This document shows positions 45,848 through 57,524 of a DNA stretch of 64,000 bases, piece by piece (the stretch's first letter is position 1; each line of letters opens with the position of its first letter). The DNA is from Muraenolepis orangiensis (Eukaryota > Chordata > Actinopteri > Gadiformes > Muraenolepididae): assembly GCA_027704905.1 (NCBI GenBank), contig JANIIK010000514.1, forward strand, positions 30,001-94,000, read 5' to 3'. Both the position numbers and the translations under genes were made by a program. A model generated the notes under the pieces. It saw only the letters and a list, made by a program, of their open reading frames with translations, was not told the origin of the DNA and did not search any database.

Positions 45848-47132
45848 CATACATTTATGACTTTCTAATAACTGTTGTCTAAATGTTCAACGGAAGATCT
45901 TACAATATATTTCGGGTAATGTTCAATGGCAGATCTTACATTCAATTAGGCAAGAATAAGCAACCCACCCCAATACAGCAAATTCTTCCCTGGTGGTCTA
46001 GTGGTTAGGATTCGGGTTCGATTCCCGGTCAGGTAACATACATTTATGACTTTCTAATAACTGTTGTCTAAATGTTCAACGGAAGATCTTACAATATATT
46101 TTGGGTAATGTTCAATGGCAGATCTTACATTCTATTAGGCAAGAATAAGCCACCCACTCCAATTCAGCCAACTGTTCCCTAGTGGTCTAGTGGTTAGGAT
46201 TCGGATTTGATTCCCGGTCAGGGAACATACATTTATGACTTTCTAATAACTGTTGTCTAAATGTTCAACGGAAGATCTTACAATAAATTACACCCTCATG
46301 TTCAATGGCAGATATTACATTAAATTAGGAAAGAATAAGCCACCCACTCCAATACAGCCAATGCTTCCCTGCTGGTCTAGTGGTTAGGATTCGATTCCCG
46401 GTCAGGGAACATACATTTATGACTTTCTAATAACTGTTGTCTAAATGTTCAACGGAAGATCTTACAATATATTTCGGGTAATGTTCAATGGCAGATCTTA
46501 CATTCTATCAGGCAAGAATAAGCCACCCACTCCAATTCAGCCAAGTCTTCCCTAGTGGTCTAGTGGTTAGGATTCGGGTTCGATTCCCGGTCAGGGAACA
46601 TACATTTATGACTTTCTAATAACTGTTGTCTAAATGTTCAACGGAAGATCTTACAATAAATTACACCCTCATGTTCAATGGCAGATATTACATTCAATTA
46701 GGCAAGAATAAGCCACCCACTCCAATACAGCCAATGCTTCCCTGGTGGTCTAGTGGTTAGGATTCGGCGTTCGATTCCTGTTCAGGTAACATACATTTAA
46801 GACTTTCTAATAACTTGTCTAAATGTTCAATGGAAGATCTTACAATAAATTACACCCTCATGTTCAATGGCAGATATTACATTCAATTAGGCAAGAATAA
46901 GCCACCCACTCCATTAAGCCAATGCTTTTCTGGTGGTCTAGTGGTTAGGATTCGGCGTTCGATTCCTGTCCTGTCCTCATTCCCGGTCAGGGAACATACA
47001 TTTAAGACATTCTAATAACTTGTCTAAATGTTCAACGGAAGATCTTTCAATAAATTACACCCTCATGTTCAATGGCAGATATTACATTCAATTAGGCAAG
47101 AATAAGCCACCCACTCCAACTCAGCCAAAGCT

Positions 47133-47204
47133 TCCCTGGTGGTCTAGTGGTTAGGATTCGGCGCTCTCACCGCTGCGGCCCGGGTTCGATTCCCGGTCGG
47201 GGAA
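47133..47204 (+). tRNA. tRNA-Glu(CTC), wobble variant
   Basis: Same tRNA sequence as 42273, but joined to a different upstream spacer (CAACTCAGCC). Confidence 0.82.
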
Positions 47205-47700
47205 CATACATTTATGACTTTCTAATAACTGTTGTCTAAATGTTCAACGGAAGATCTTACAATATATTTCGGGTAATGTTCAATGGCAGATCTTACATTA
47301 TATTAGGCAAGAATAAGCCACCCACTACAATTCAGCCGACGCTTCCCTATAGGTCTAGTGGTTAACGGGAACATACATTTATGACTTTCTAATAACTGTT
47401 GTCTAATTGTTCAACGGAAGATCTTACAATATATTTCGGGTAATGTTCAATGACAGATCTTACATTCTAATAGGCAAGAATAAGCCACCCACTCCAATTC
47501 AGCCAACTCTTCCCTAGTGGTCTAGTGGTTAGGATTCGGGTTCGATTCCCGGTCAGGGAACATACATTTATGACTTTCTAATAACTGTTGTCTACATGTT
47601 CAACGGAAGATCTTACAATAAATTACACCCTCATGTTCAATGGCAGATATTACATTCAATTAGGCAAGAATAAGCCACCCACTCCAATACAGCCAATTCT

Positions 47701-47772
47701 TCCCTGGTGGTCTAGTGGTTAGGATTCGGCGCTCTCACCGCCGTGGCCCGGGTTCGATTCCCGGTCAGGGAA
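47701..47772 (+). tRNA. tRNA-Glu(CTC), one variable-region change
   Basis: Same as 44790. Confidence 0.86.
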
Positions 47773-47911
47773 CATACATTTATGACTTTCTAATAACTGT
47801 TGTCTAAATGTTCAACGGAAGATCTTACAATATATTTCGGGTTATGTTCAATGGCAGATCTTACATTCAATTTGGCAAGAATAAGCCACCCACTCCAATA
47901 CAACCAATGCT

Positions 47912-47983
47912 TCCCTGGTGGTCTAGTGGTTAAGATTCGGCGCTCTCACCGCCGCGGCCCGGGTTTGATTCCCGGTCAGGGAA
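47912..47983 (+). pseudogene. tRNA-Glu(CTC)-like, C56U subfamily
   Basis: C56U plus a second change, GGTTAAGATT instead of GGTTAGGATT, at the D-stem 3' side. Confidence 0.72.
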
Positions 47984-48684
47984 CATACATTTATGACTTT
48001 CTAATAACTGTTGTCTACATGTTCAACGGAAGATCTTACAATAAATTACACCCTCATGTTCAATGGCAGATATTACATTCAATTAGGCAAGAATAAGCCA
48101 CCCACTCCAATACAGCCGACGCTTCCCTATAGGTCTAGTGGTTAACGGGAACATACATTTATGACTTTCTAATAACTTGTCTACATGTTCAACGGAAGAT
48201 CTTACAATAAATTACACCCTCATGTTCAATGGCAGATATTACATTCAATTAGGCAAGAATAAGCCACCCACTCCAATACAGCCAATACTTCCCTGGTGGT
48301 CTAGTGGTTAGGATTCGGCGTTCGATTCCTGTTCAGGTAACATACATTTAAGACTTTCTAATAACTTGTCTAAATGTTCAATGGAAGATCTTACAATAAA
48401 TTACGCCCTCATGTTCAATGGCAGATATTACATTCAATTAGGCAAGAATAAGCCACCCACTCCAATACAGCCATTGCTTCCCTGGTGGTCTAGTGGTTAG
48501 GATTCGGCGTTCGATTCCTGTCCTGTCCTCATTCCCGGTCAGGGAACATACACTTAAGACTTTCTAATAACTTGTCTAAATGTTCAACGGAAGATCTTTC
48601 AATAAATTACACCCTCATGTTCAATGGCAGATATTACATTCAATTAGGCAAGAATAAGCCACCCACTCCAATACAGCCAAAGCT

Positions 48685-48756
48685 TCCCTGGTGGTCTAGT
48701 GGTTAGGATTCGGCGCTCTCACCGCCGCGGCCCGGGTTTGATTCCCGGTCAGGGAA
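48685..48756 (+). pseudogene. tRNA-Glu(CTC)-like, C56U subfamily
   Basis: Same as 43827. Confidence 0.72.
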
Positions 48757-50043
48757 CATACATTTATGACTTTCTAATAACTGTTGTCTAAATGTTCAAC
48801 GGAAGATCTTACAATATATTTCGGGTAATGTTCAATGGCAGATCTTACATTCAATTAGGCAAGAATAAGCAACCCACTCCAATACAGCAAATTCTTCCCT
48901 GGTGGTCTAGTGGTTAGGATTCGGGTTCGATTCCCGGTCAGGTAACATACATTTATGACTTTCTAATAACTGTTGTCTAAATGTTCAACGGAAGTTCTTA
49001 CAATATATTTCGGGTAATGTTCAATGGCAGATCTTACATTCTATTAGGCAAGAATAAGCCACCCACTCCAATTCAGCCAACTGTTCCCTAGTGGTCTAGT
49101 GGTTAGGATTCGGGTTTGATTCCCGGTCAGGGAACATACATTTATGACTTTCTAATAACTGTTGTCTAAATGTTCAACGGAAGATCTTACAATAAATTAC
49201 ACCCTCATGTTCAATGGCAGATATTACATTAAATTAGGAAAGAATAAGCCACCCACTCCAATACAGCCAATGCTTCCCTGCTGGTCTAGTGGTTAGGATT
49301 CGATTCCCGGTCAGGGAACATACATTTATGACTTTCTAATAACTGTTGTCTAAATGTTCAACGGAAGATCTTACAATATATTTCGGGTAATGTTCAATGG
49401 CAGATCTTACATTCTATCAGGCAAGAATAAGCCACCCACTCCAATTCAGCCAAGTCTTCCCTAGTGGTCTAGTGGTTAGGATTCGGGTTCGATTCCCGGT
49501 CAGGGAACATACATTTATGACTTTCTAATAACTGTTGTCTAAATGTTCAACGGAAGATCTTACAATAAATTACACCCTCATGTTCAATGGCAGATATTAC
49601 ATTCAATTAGGCAAGAATAAGCCACCCACTCCAATACAGCCAATGCTTCCCTGGTGGTCTAGTGGTTAGGATTCGGCGTTCGATTCCTTTTCAGGTAACA
49701 TACATTTAAGACTTTCTAATAACTTGTCTAAATGTTCAATGGAAGATCTTACAATAAATTACACCCTCATGTTCAATGGCAGATATTACATTCAATTAGG
49801 CAAGAATAAGCCACCCACTCCATTAAGCCAATGCTTTTCTGGTGGTCTAGTGGTTAGGATTCGGCGTTCGATTCCTGTCCTGTCCTCATTCCCGGTCAGG
49901 GAACATACATTTAAGACTTTCTAATAACTGTTGTCTAAATGTTCAACGGAAGATCTTTCAATAAATTACACCCTCATGTTCAATGGCAGATATTACATTC
50001 AATTAGGCAAGAATAAGCCACCCACTCCAATACAGCCAAAGCT

Positions 50044-50115
50044 TCCCTGGTGGTCTAGTGGTTAGGATTCGGCGCTCTCACCGCCGCGGCCCGGGTTTGA
50101 TTCCCGGTCAGGGAA
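50044..50115 (+). pseudogene. tRNA-Glu(CTC)-like, C56U subfamily
   Basis: Same tRNA type as 43827. It sits between the two main 4268-bp copies. Confidence 0.72.
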
Positions 50116-51400
50116 CATACATTTATGACTTTCTAATAACTGTTGTCTAAATGTTCAACGGAAGATCTTACAATATATTTCGGGTAATGTTCAATGGCAG
50201 ATCTTACATTCAATTAGGCAAGAATAAGCAACCCACCCCAATACAGCAAATTCTTCCCTGGTGGTCTAGTGGTTAGGATTCGGGTTCGATTCCCGGTCAG
50301 GTAACATACATTTATGACTTTCTAATAACTGTTGTCTAAATGTTCAACGGAAGATCTTACAATATATTTTGGGTAATGTTCAATGGCAGATCTTACATTC
50401 TATTAGGCAAGAATAAGCCACCCACTCCAATTCAGCCAACTGTTCCCTAGTGGTCTAGTGGTTAGGATTCGGGTTTGATTCCCGGTCAGGGAACATACAT
50501 TTATGACTTTCTAATAACTGTTGTCTAAATGTTCAACGGAAGATCTTACAATAAATTACACCCTCATGTTCAATGGCAGATATTACATTAAATTAGGAAA
50601 GAATAAGCCACCCACTCCAATACAGCCAATGCTTCCCTGCTGGTCTAGTGGTTAGGATTCGATTCCCGGTCAGGGAACATACATTTATGACTTTCTAATA
50701 ACTGTTGTCTAAATGTTCAACGGAAGATCTTACAATATATTTCGGGTAATGTTCAATGGCAGATCTTACATTCTATCAGGCAAGAATAAGCCACCCACTC
50801 CAATTCAGCCAAGTCTTCCCTAGTGGTCTAGTGGTTAGGATTCGGGTTCGATTCCCGGTCAGGGAACATACATTTATGACTTTCTAATAACTGTTGTCTA
50901 AATGTTCAACAGAAGATCTTACAATAAATTACACCCTCATGTTCAATGGCAGATATTACATTCAATTAGGCAAGAATAAGCCACCCACTCCAATACAGCC
51001 AATGCTTCCCTGGTGGTCTAGTGGTTAGGATTCGGCGTTCGATTCCTGTTCAGGTAACATACATTTAAGACTTTCTAATAACTTGTCTAAATGTTCAATG
51101 GAAGATCTTACAATAAATTACACCCTCATGTTCAATGGCAGATATTACATTCAATTAGGCAAGAATAAGCCACCCACTCCATTAAGCCAATGCTTTTCTG
51201 GTGGTCTAGTGGTTAGGATTCGGCGTTCGATTCCTGTCCTGTCCTCATTCCCGGTCAGGGAACATACATTTAAGACATTCTAATAACTTGTCTAAATGTT
51301 CAACGGAAGATCTTTCAATAAATTACACCCTCATGTTCAATGGCAGATATTACATTCAATTAGGCAAGAATAAGCCACCCACTCCAACTCAGCCAAAGCT

Positions 51401-51472
51401 TCCCTGGTGGTCTAGTGGTTAGGATTCGGCGCTCTCACCGCTGCGGCCCGGGTTCGATTCCCGGTCGGGGAA
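51401..51472 (+). tRNA. tRNA-Glu(CTC), wobble variant
   Basis: 4268-bp duplicate of 47133. Confidence 0.82.
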
Positions 51473-51968
51473 CATACATTTATGACTTTCTAATAACTGT
51501 TGTCTAAATGTTCAACGGAAGATCTTACAATATATTTCGGGTAATGTTCAATGGCAGATCTTACATTATATTAGGCAAGAATAAGCCACCCACTACAATT
51601 CAGCCGACGCTTCCCTATAGGTCTAGTGGTTAACGGGAACATACATTTATGACTTTCTAATAACTGTTGTCTAATTGTTCAACGGAAGATCTTACAATAT
51701 ATTTCGGGTAATGTTCAATGACAGATCTTACATTCTAATAGGCAAGAATAAGCCACCCACTCCAATTCAGCCAACTCTTCCCTAGTGGTCTAGTGGTTAG
51801 GATTCGGGTTCGATTCCCGGTCAGGGAACATACATTTATGACTTTCTAATAACTGTTGTCTACATGTTCAACGGAAGATCTTACAATAAATTACACCCTC
51901 ATGTTCAATGGCAGATATTACATTCAATTAGGCAAGAATAAGCCACCCACTCCAATACAGCCAATTCT

Positions 51969-52040
51969 TCCCTGGTGGTCTAGTGGTTAGGATTCGGCGC
52001 TCTCACCGCCGTGGCCCGGGTTCGATTCCCGGTCAGGGAA
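51969..52040 (+). tRNA. tRNA-Glu(CTC), one variable-region change
   Basis: 4268-bp duplicate of 47701. Confidence 0.86.
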
Positions 52041-52179
52041 CATACATTTATGACTTTCTAATAACTGTTGTCTAAATGTTCAACGGAAGATCTTACAATA
52101 TATTTCGGGTTATGTTCAATGGCAGATCTTACATTCAATTTGGCAAGAATAAGCCACCCACTCCAATACAACCAATGCT

Positions 52180-52251
52180 TCCCTGGTGGTCTAGTGGTTA
52201 AGATTCGGCGCTCTCACCGCCGCGGCCCGGGTTTGATTCCCGGTCAGGGAA
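52180..52251 (+). pseudogene. tRNA-Glu(CTC)-like, C56U subfamily
   Basis: 4268-bp duplicate of 47912, keeping both of its changes. Confidence 0.72.
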
Positions 52252-52952
52252 CATACATTTATGACTTTCTAATAACTGTTGTCTACATGTTCAACGGAAG
52301 ATCTTACAATAAATTACACCCTCATGTTCAATGGCAGATATTACATTCAATTAGGCAAGAATAAGCCACCCACTCCAATACAGCCGACGCTTCCCTATAG
52401 GTCTAGTGGTTAACGGGAACATACATTTATGACTTTCTAATAACTTGTCTACATGTTCAACGGAAGATCTTACAATAAATTACACCCTCATGTTCAATGG
52501 CAGATATTACATTCAATTAGGCAAGAATAAGCCACCCACTCCAATACAGCCAATACTTCCCTGGTGGTCTAGTGGTTAGGATTCGGCGTTCGATTCCTGT
52601 TCAGGTAACATACATTTAAGACTTTCTAATAACTTGTCTAAATGTTCAATGGAAGATCTTACAATAAATTACGCCCTCATGTTCAATGGCAGATATTACA
52701 TTCAATTAGGCAAGAATAAGCCACCCACTCCAATACAGCCATTGCTTCCCTGGTGGTCTAGTGGTTAGGATTCGGCGTTCGATTCCTGTCCTGTCCTCAT
52801 TCCCGGTCAGGGAACATACACTTAAGACTTTCTAATAACTTGTCTAAATGTTCAACGGAAGATCTTTCAATAAATTACACCCTCATGTTCAATGGCAGAT
52901 ATTACATTCAATTAGGCAAGAATAAGCCACCCACTCCAATACAGCCAAAGCT

Positions 52953-53024
52953 TCCCTGGTGGTCTAGTGGTTAGGATTCGGCGCTCTCACCGCCGCGGCC
53001 CGGGTTTGATTCCCGGTCAGGGAA
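52953..53024 (+). pseudogene. tRNA-Glu(CTC)-like, C56U subfamily
   Basis: 4268-bp duplicate of 48685. Confidence 0.72.
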
Positions 53025-54311
53025 CATACATTTATGACTTTCTAATAACTGTTGTCTAAATGTTCAACGGAAGATCTTACAATATATTTCGGGTAATGTT
53101 CAATGGCAGATCTTACATTCAATTAGGCAAGAATAAGCAACCCACTCCAATACAGCAAATTCTTCCCTGGTGGTCTAGTGGTTAGGATTCGGGTTCGATT
53201 CCCGGTCAGGTAACATACATTTATGACTTTCTAATAACTGTTGTCTAAATGTTCAACGGAAGTTCTTACAATATATTTCGGGTAATGTTCAATGGCAGAT
53301 CTTACATTCTATTAGGCAAGAATAAGCCACCCACTCCAATTCAGCAAACTGTTCCCTAGTGGTCTAGTGGTTAGGATTCGGGTTTGATTCCCGGTCAGGG
53401 AACATACATTTATGACTTTCTAATAACTGTTGTCTAAATGTTCAACGGAAGATCTTACAATAAATTACACCCTCATGTTCAATGGCAGATATTACATTAA
53501 ATTAGGAAAGAATAAGCCACCCACTCCAATACAGCCAATGCTTCCCTGCTGGTCTAGTGGTTAGGATTCGATTCCCGGTCAGGGAACATACATTTATGAC
53601 TTTCTAATAACTGTTGTCTAAATGTTCAACGGAAGATCTTACAATATATTTCGGGTAATGTTCAATGGCAGATCTTACATTCTATCAGGCAAAAATAAGC
53701 CACCCACTCCAATTCAGCCAAGTCTTCCCTAGTGGTCTAGTGGTTAGGATTCGGGTTCGATTCCCGGTCAGGGAACATACATTTATGACTTTCTAATAAC
53801 TGTTGTCTAAATGTTCAACGGAAGATCTTACAATAAATTACACCCTCATGTTCAATGGCAGATATTACATTCAATTAGGCAAGAATAAGCCACCCACTCC
53901 AATACAGCCAATGCTTCCCTGGTGGTCTAGTGGTTAGGATTCGGCGTTCGATTCCTTTTCAGGTAACATACATTTAAGACTTTCTAATAACTTGTCTAAA
54001 TGTTCAATGGAAGATCTTACAATAAATTACACCCTCATGTTCAATGGCAGATATTACATTCAATTAGGCAAGAATAAGCCACCCACTCCATTAAGCCAAT
54101 GCTTTTCTGGTGGTCTAGTGGTTAGGATTCGGCGTTCGATTCCTGTCCTGTCCTCATTCCCGGTCAGGGAACATACATTTAAGACTTTCTAATAACTGTT
54201 GTCTAAATGTTCAACGGAAGATCTTACAATAAATTACACCCTCATGTTCAATGGCAGATATTACATTCAATTAGGAAAGAATAAGCCACCCACTCCAATA
54301 CAGCAAAAGCT

Positions 54312-54383
54312 TCCCTGGTGGTCTAGTGGTTAGGATTCGGCGCTCTCACCGCCGCGGCCCGGGTTCGATTCCCGGTCAGGGAA
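54312..54383 (+). tRNA. tRNA-Glu(CTC), perfect consensus
   Basis: This nuclear tRNA-Glu decodes GAG. The 72 nt fold with a full acceptor stem (TCCCTGG with TCAGGGA, discriminator A), anticodon stem CGGCG/CGCCG, loop CTCTCAC (anticodon CTC at nt 34-36) and T stem CCGGG/CCCGG. The A box (TGGTCTAGTGG, nt 8-18) and B box (GGTTCGATTCC, nt 51-61) are perfect. It has no intron and no encoded CCA. No run of four T follows within 40 bp, so termination is unclear. Confidence 0.96.
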
Positions 54384-54900
54384 CATACATTTATGACTTT
54401 CTAATAACTGTTGTCTAAATGTTCAACGGAAGATCTTACAATATATTTCGGGTAATGTTCAATGGCAGATCTTACATTCAATTAGGCAAGAATAAGCCAC
54501 CCAATCCAATACAGCCAATTCTTCCCTGGTGGTCTAGTGGTTAGGATTCGGGTTCGATTCCCGGTCAGGTAACATACATTTATGACTTTCTAATAACTGT
54601 TGTCTAAATGTTCAACGGAAGATCTTACAATATATTTCGGGTAATGTTCAATGGCAGATCTTACATTCTATTAGGCAAGAATAAGCCACCCACTCCAATT
54701 CAGCCAACTCTTCCCTAGTGGTCTAGTGGTTAGGATTCGGGTTCGATTCCCGGTCAGGGGACATACATTTATGACTTTCTAATAACTGTTGTCTAAATGT
54801 TCAACGGAAGATCTTACAATATATTTCGGGTAATGTTCAATGGCAGATCTTACATTCAATTTGGCAAGAATAAGCCACCCACTCCAATACAGCCAATTCT

Positions 54901-54971
54901 TCCCTGGTGGTGTAGTGGTTAGGATTCGGCGCTCTCACCGCCGCGGCCCGGGTTCGATTCCCGGTCGGGAA
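54901..54971 (+). pseudogene. tRNA-Glu(CTC)-like, 71 nt
   Basis: The D arm reads GGTGTAGTGG, and one base is lost from the acceptor 3' strand (TCGGGAA). The related copies 59624 and 62778 keep that base. Confidence 0.7.
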
Positions 54972-55110
54972 CATACATTTATGACTTTCTAATAACTGTT
55001 GTCTAAATGTTCAACGGAAGATCTTACAATATATTTCGGGTAATGTTCAATGGCAGATCTTACATTCAATTTGGCAAGAATAAGCCACCCACTCCAATAC
55101 AGCCAATTCT

Positions 55111-55181
55111 TCCCTGGTGGTCTAGTGGTTAGGATTCGGCGCTCCCACCGCTGCGGCCCGGGTCGATTCCCGGTCAGGGAA
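55111..55181 (+). pseudogene. tRNA-Glu body with CCC anticodon, 71 nt
   Basis: The anticodon loop is CTCCCAC, so the triplet would be CCC, which reads the Gly codon GGG. The T loop has lost one T (GGGTCGATTCCC), breaking the B box and giving a six-base loop. The acceptor, D and anticodon stems are otherwise Glu-type. Three further copies exist (57664, 59835, 62989). The T-loop loss argues that it is a pseudogene. Confidence 0.75.
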
Positions 55182-55683
55182 GATACATTTATGACTTTCT
55201 AATAACTGTTGTCTAAATGTTCAACGGAAGATCTTACAATATATTTCGGGTAATGTTCAATGACAGATCTTACATTATATTAGGCAAGAATATGCCACCC
55301 ACTCCAATTCAGCCAACTCTTCCCTAGTGGTCTAGTGGTTAGGATTCGGGTTCGATTCCCGGTCAGGGAACATACATTTATGACTTTCTAATAACTGTTG
55401 TCTACATGTTCAACGGAAGATCTTACAATAAATTACACCCTCATGTTCAATGGCAGATATTACATTCAATTAGGCAAGAATATGCCACCCACTCCAATAC
55501 AGCCAATGCTTCCCTGGTGGTCTAGTGGTTAGGATTCGGCGTTCGATTCCTGTTCAGGTAACATACATTTAAGACTTTCTAATAACTTGTCTAAATGTTC
55601 AATGGAAGATCTTACAATAAATTACGCCCTCCTTACATTCAATTTGGCAAGCATAAGCCACCCACTCCAATACAGCCAATTCT

Positions 55684-55755
55684 TCCCTGGTGGTCTAGTG
55701 GTTAGGATTCGGCGCTCTCACCGCTGCGGCCCGGGTTCGATTCCCGGTCAGGGAA
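55684..55755 (+). tRNA. tRNA-Glu(CTC), one G·U in anticodon stem
   Basis: Consensus except CGCTG on the 3' side of the anticodon stem, which pairs by wobble. The upstream unit is a fused one in which part of the spacer is missing (CGCCCTCCTTACATTC). Confidence 0.9.
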
Positions 55756-55894
55756 CATACATTTATGACTTTCTAATAACTGTTGTCTAAATGTTCAACG
55801 GAAGATCTTACAATATATTTCGGGTAATGTTCAATGGCAGATCTTACATTCAATTAGGCAAGAATATGCCACCCACTCCATTACAGCCAATTCT

Positions 55895-55966
55895 TCCCTG
55901 GTGGTCTAGTGGTTAGGATTCGGCGCTCTCACCGCTGCGGCCCGGGTTCGATTCCCGGTCAGGGAA
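55895..55966 (+). tRNA. tRNA-Glu(CTC), one G·U in anticodon stem
   Basis: Same tRNA as 55684, with a normal spacer upstream carrying a private change (AATATGCC). Confidence 0.9.
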
Positions 55967-56863
55967 CATACATTTATGACTTTCTAATAACTGTTGTCTA
56001 AATGTTCAACGGAAGATCTTACAATATATTTCGGGTAATGTTCAATGGCAGATCTTACATTATATTAGGCAAGAATAAGCCACCCACTCCAATTCAGCCA
56101 ACTCTTCCCTAGTGGTCTAGTGGTTAGGATTCGGGTTCGATTCCCGGTCAGGGAACATACATTTATGACTTTCTAATAACTGTTGTCTAAATGTTCAACG
56201 GAATGATCTTACAATATATTTCGGGTAATGTTCAATGGCAGATCTTACATTCAATTAGGCAAGAATAAGCCACCCACTCCAATACAGCCAATTCTTCCCT
56301 GGTGGTCTAGTGGTTAGGATTCGGGTTCGATTCCCGGTCAGGGAACATACATTTATGACTTTCTAATAACTGTTGTCTAAATGTTCAACGGAAGATCTTA
56401 CAATATATTTCGGGTAATGTTCAATGGCAGATCTTACATTCTATTAGGCAAGAATAAGCCACCCACTCCAATTCAGCCAACTCTTCCCTAGTGGTCTAGT
56501 GGTTAGGATTCGGGTTCGATTCCCGGTCAGGGAACATACATTTATGACTTTCTAATAACTGTTGTCTAAATGTTCAACGGAAGATCTTACAATATATTTC
56601 GGGTAATGTTCAATGGCAGATCTTACATTCAATTTGGCAAGAATAAGCCACCCACTCCAATACAGCCAATTCTTCCCTGGTGGTCTAGTGGTTAGGATTC
56701 GGGTTCGATTCCCGGTCAGGTAACATACATTTATGACTTTCTAATAACTGTTGTCTAAATGTTCAACGGAAGATCTTACAATAAATTACACCCTCATGTT
56801 CAATGGCAGATATTACATTCAATTAGGCAAGAATAAGCCACCCACTCCAATACAGCCAATGCT

Positions 56864-56935
56864 TCCCTGGTGGTCTAGTGGTTAGGATTCGGCGCTCTCA
56901 CCGCCGCGGCCCGGGTTCGATTCCCGGTCAGGGAA
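56864..56935 (+). tRNA. tRNA-Glu(CTC), perfect consensus
   Basis: 72 of 72 nt as at 54312. Its upstream spacer ends CAATGC, unlike 54312 (CAAAAGC), so perfect tRNAs occur in different spacer backgrounds. Confidence 0.96.
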
Positions 56936-57074
56936 CATACATTTATGACTTTCTAATAACTGTTGTCTAAATGTTCAACGGAAGATCTTACAATATATTT
57001 CGGGTAATGTTCAATGGCAGATCTTACATTCAATTAGGCAAGAATAAGCCACCCACTCCAATACAGCCAATTCT

Positions 57075-57124
57075 TCCCTGGTGGTCTAGTGGTTAGGATT
57101 CGGGTTCGATTCCCGGTCAGGTAA
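57075..57124 (+). pseudogene. Deleted tRNA-Glu, 50 nt, acceptor mismatch class
   Basis: Example of the 50-nt class lacking 22 nt (the anticodon arm, variable region and part of the T stem). It ends TCAGGTAA instead of TCAGGGAA, so the acceptor stem is also mispaired. This form is very common in the array, for example around 12.4, 14.9, 18.1 and 59.3 kb. Confidence 0.82.
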
Positions 57125-57263
57125 CATACATTTATGACTTTCTAATAACTGTTGTCTAAATGTTCAACGGAAGATCTTACAATATATTTCGGGTAATGTT
57201 CAATGGCAGATCTTACATTCTATTAGGCAAGAATAAGCCACCCACTCCAATTCAGCCAACTCT

Positions 57264-57313
57264 TCCCTAGTGGTCTAGTGGTTAGGATTCGGGTTCGATT
57301 CCCGGTCAGGGAA
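57264..57313 (+). pseudogene. Deleted tRNA-Glu, 50 nt, typical class
   Basis: Example of the commonest truncated class. The 22 nt between two CGG triplets (ATTCGG and CCCGGG) are missing, as expected from a microhomology deletion. The A box (nt 8-18) and B box (nt 29-39) remain but are only 10 nt apart instead of 32. The 5' strand is TCCCTAG, with one acceptor change. Confidence 0.85.
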
Positions 57314-57452
57314 CATACATTTATGACTTTCTAATAACTGTTGTCTAAATGTTCAACGGAAGATCTTACAATATATTTCGGGTAATGTTCAATGGCAGAT
57401 CTTACATTCAATTTGGCAAGAATAAGCCACCCACTCCAATACAGCCAATTCT

Positions 57453-57524
57453 TCCCTGGTGGTCTAGTGGTTAGGATTCGGCGCTCTCACCGCCGCGGCC
57501 CGGGTTCGATTCCCGGTCAGGGAA
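57453..57524 (+). tRNA. tRNA-Glu(CTC), perfect consensus
   Basis: 72 of 72 nt. It corresponds by position to the damaged 54901 and 59624 copies in neighbouring modules, so either this copy was corrected or those decayed. Confidence 0.96.

Larger units (their letters stand above)
42700..46650 (+). repeat. Higher-order repeat, 1949 bp, two tandem copies
   Basis: Landmarks at a constant offset of 1949 bp are the full-length copies 42841/44790, 43052/45001 and 43827/45776. A very short remnant (tRNA 5' end joined to GTTAACGGGAAC) at about 43.26/45.21 kb is also shared. The two copies differ at only scattered bases. Confidence 0.87.
46650..54190 (+). repeat. Higher-order repeat, 4268 bp, nearly two copies
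   Basis: Landmarks repeat with an offset of 4268 bp: full-length copies 47133/51401, 47701/51969, 47912/52180 and 48685/52953. Within this, a run of units at 46.8 kb also recurs near 49.7 kb (offset 2909), so duplications are nested. All full-length copies with the C56-to-T change in this block descend from the subfamily seen at 43052 and 43827. Confidence 0.87.

Noticed and set aside
55111..55181. A genuine tRNA-Gly(CCC) gene
   Set aside because: The body and acceptor are tRNA-Glu, only one loop base differs, and the T loop and B box are damaged. It is better described as a variant pseudogene.
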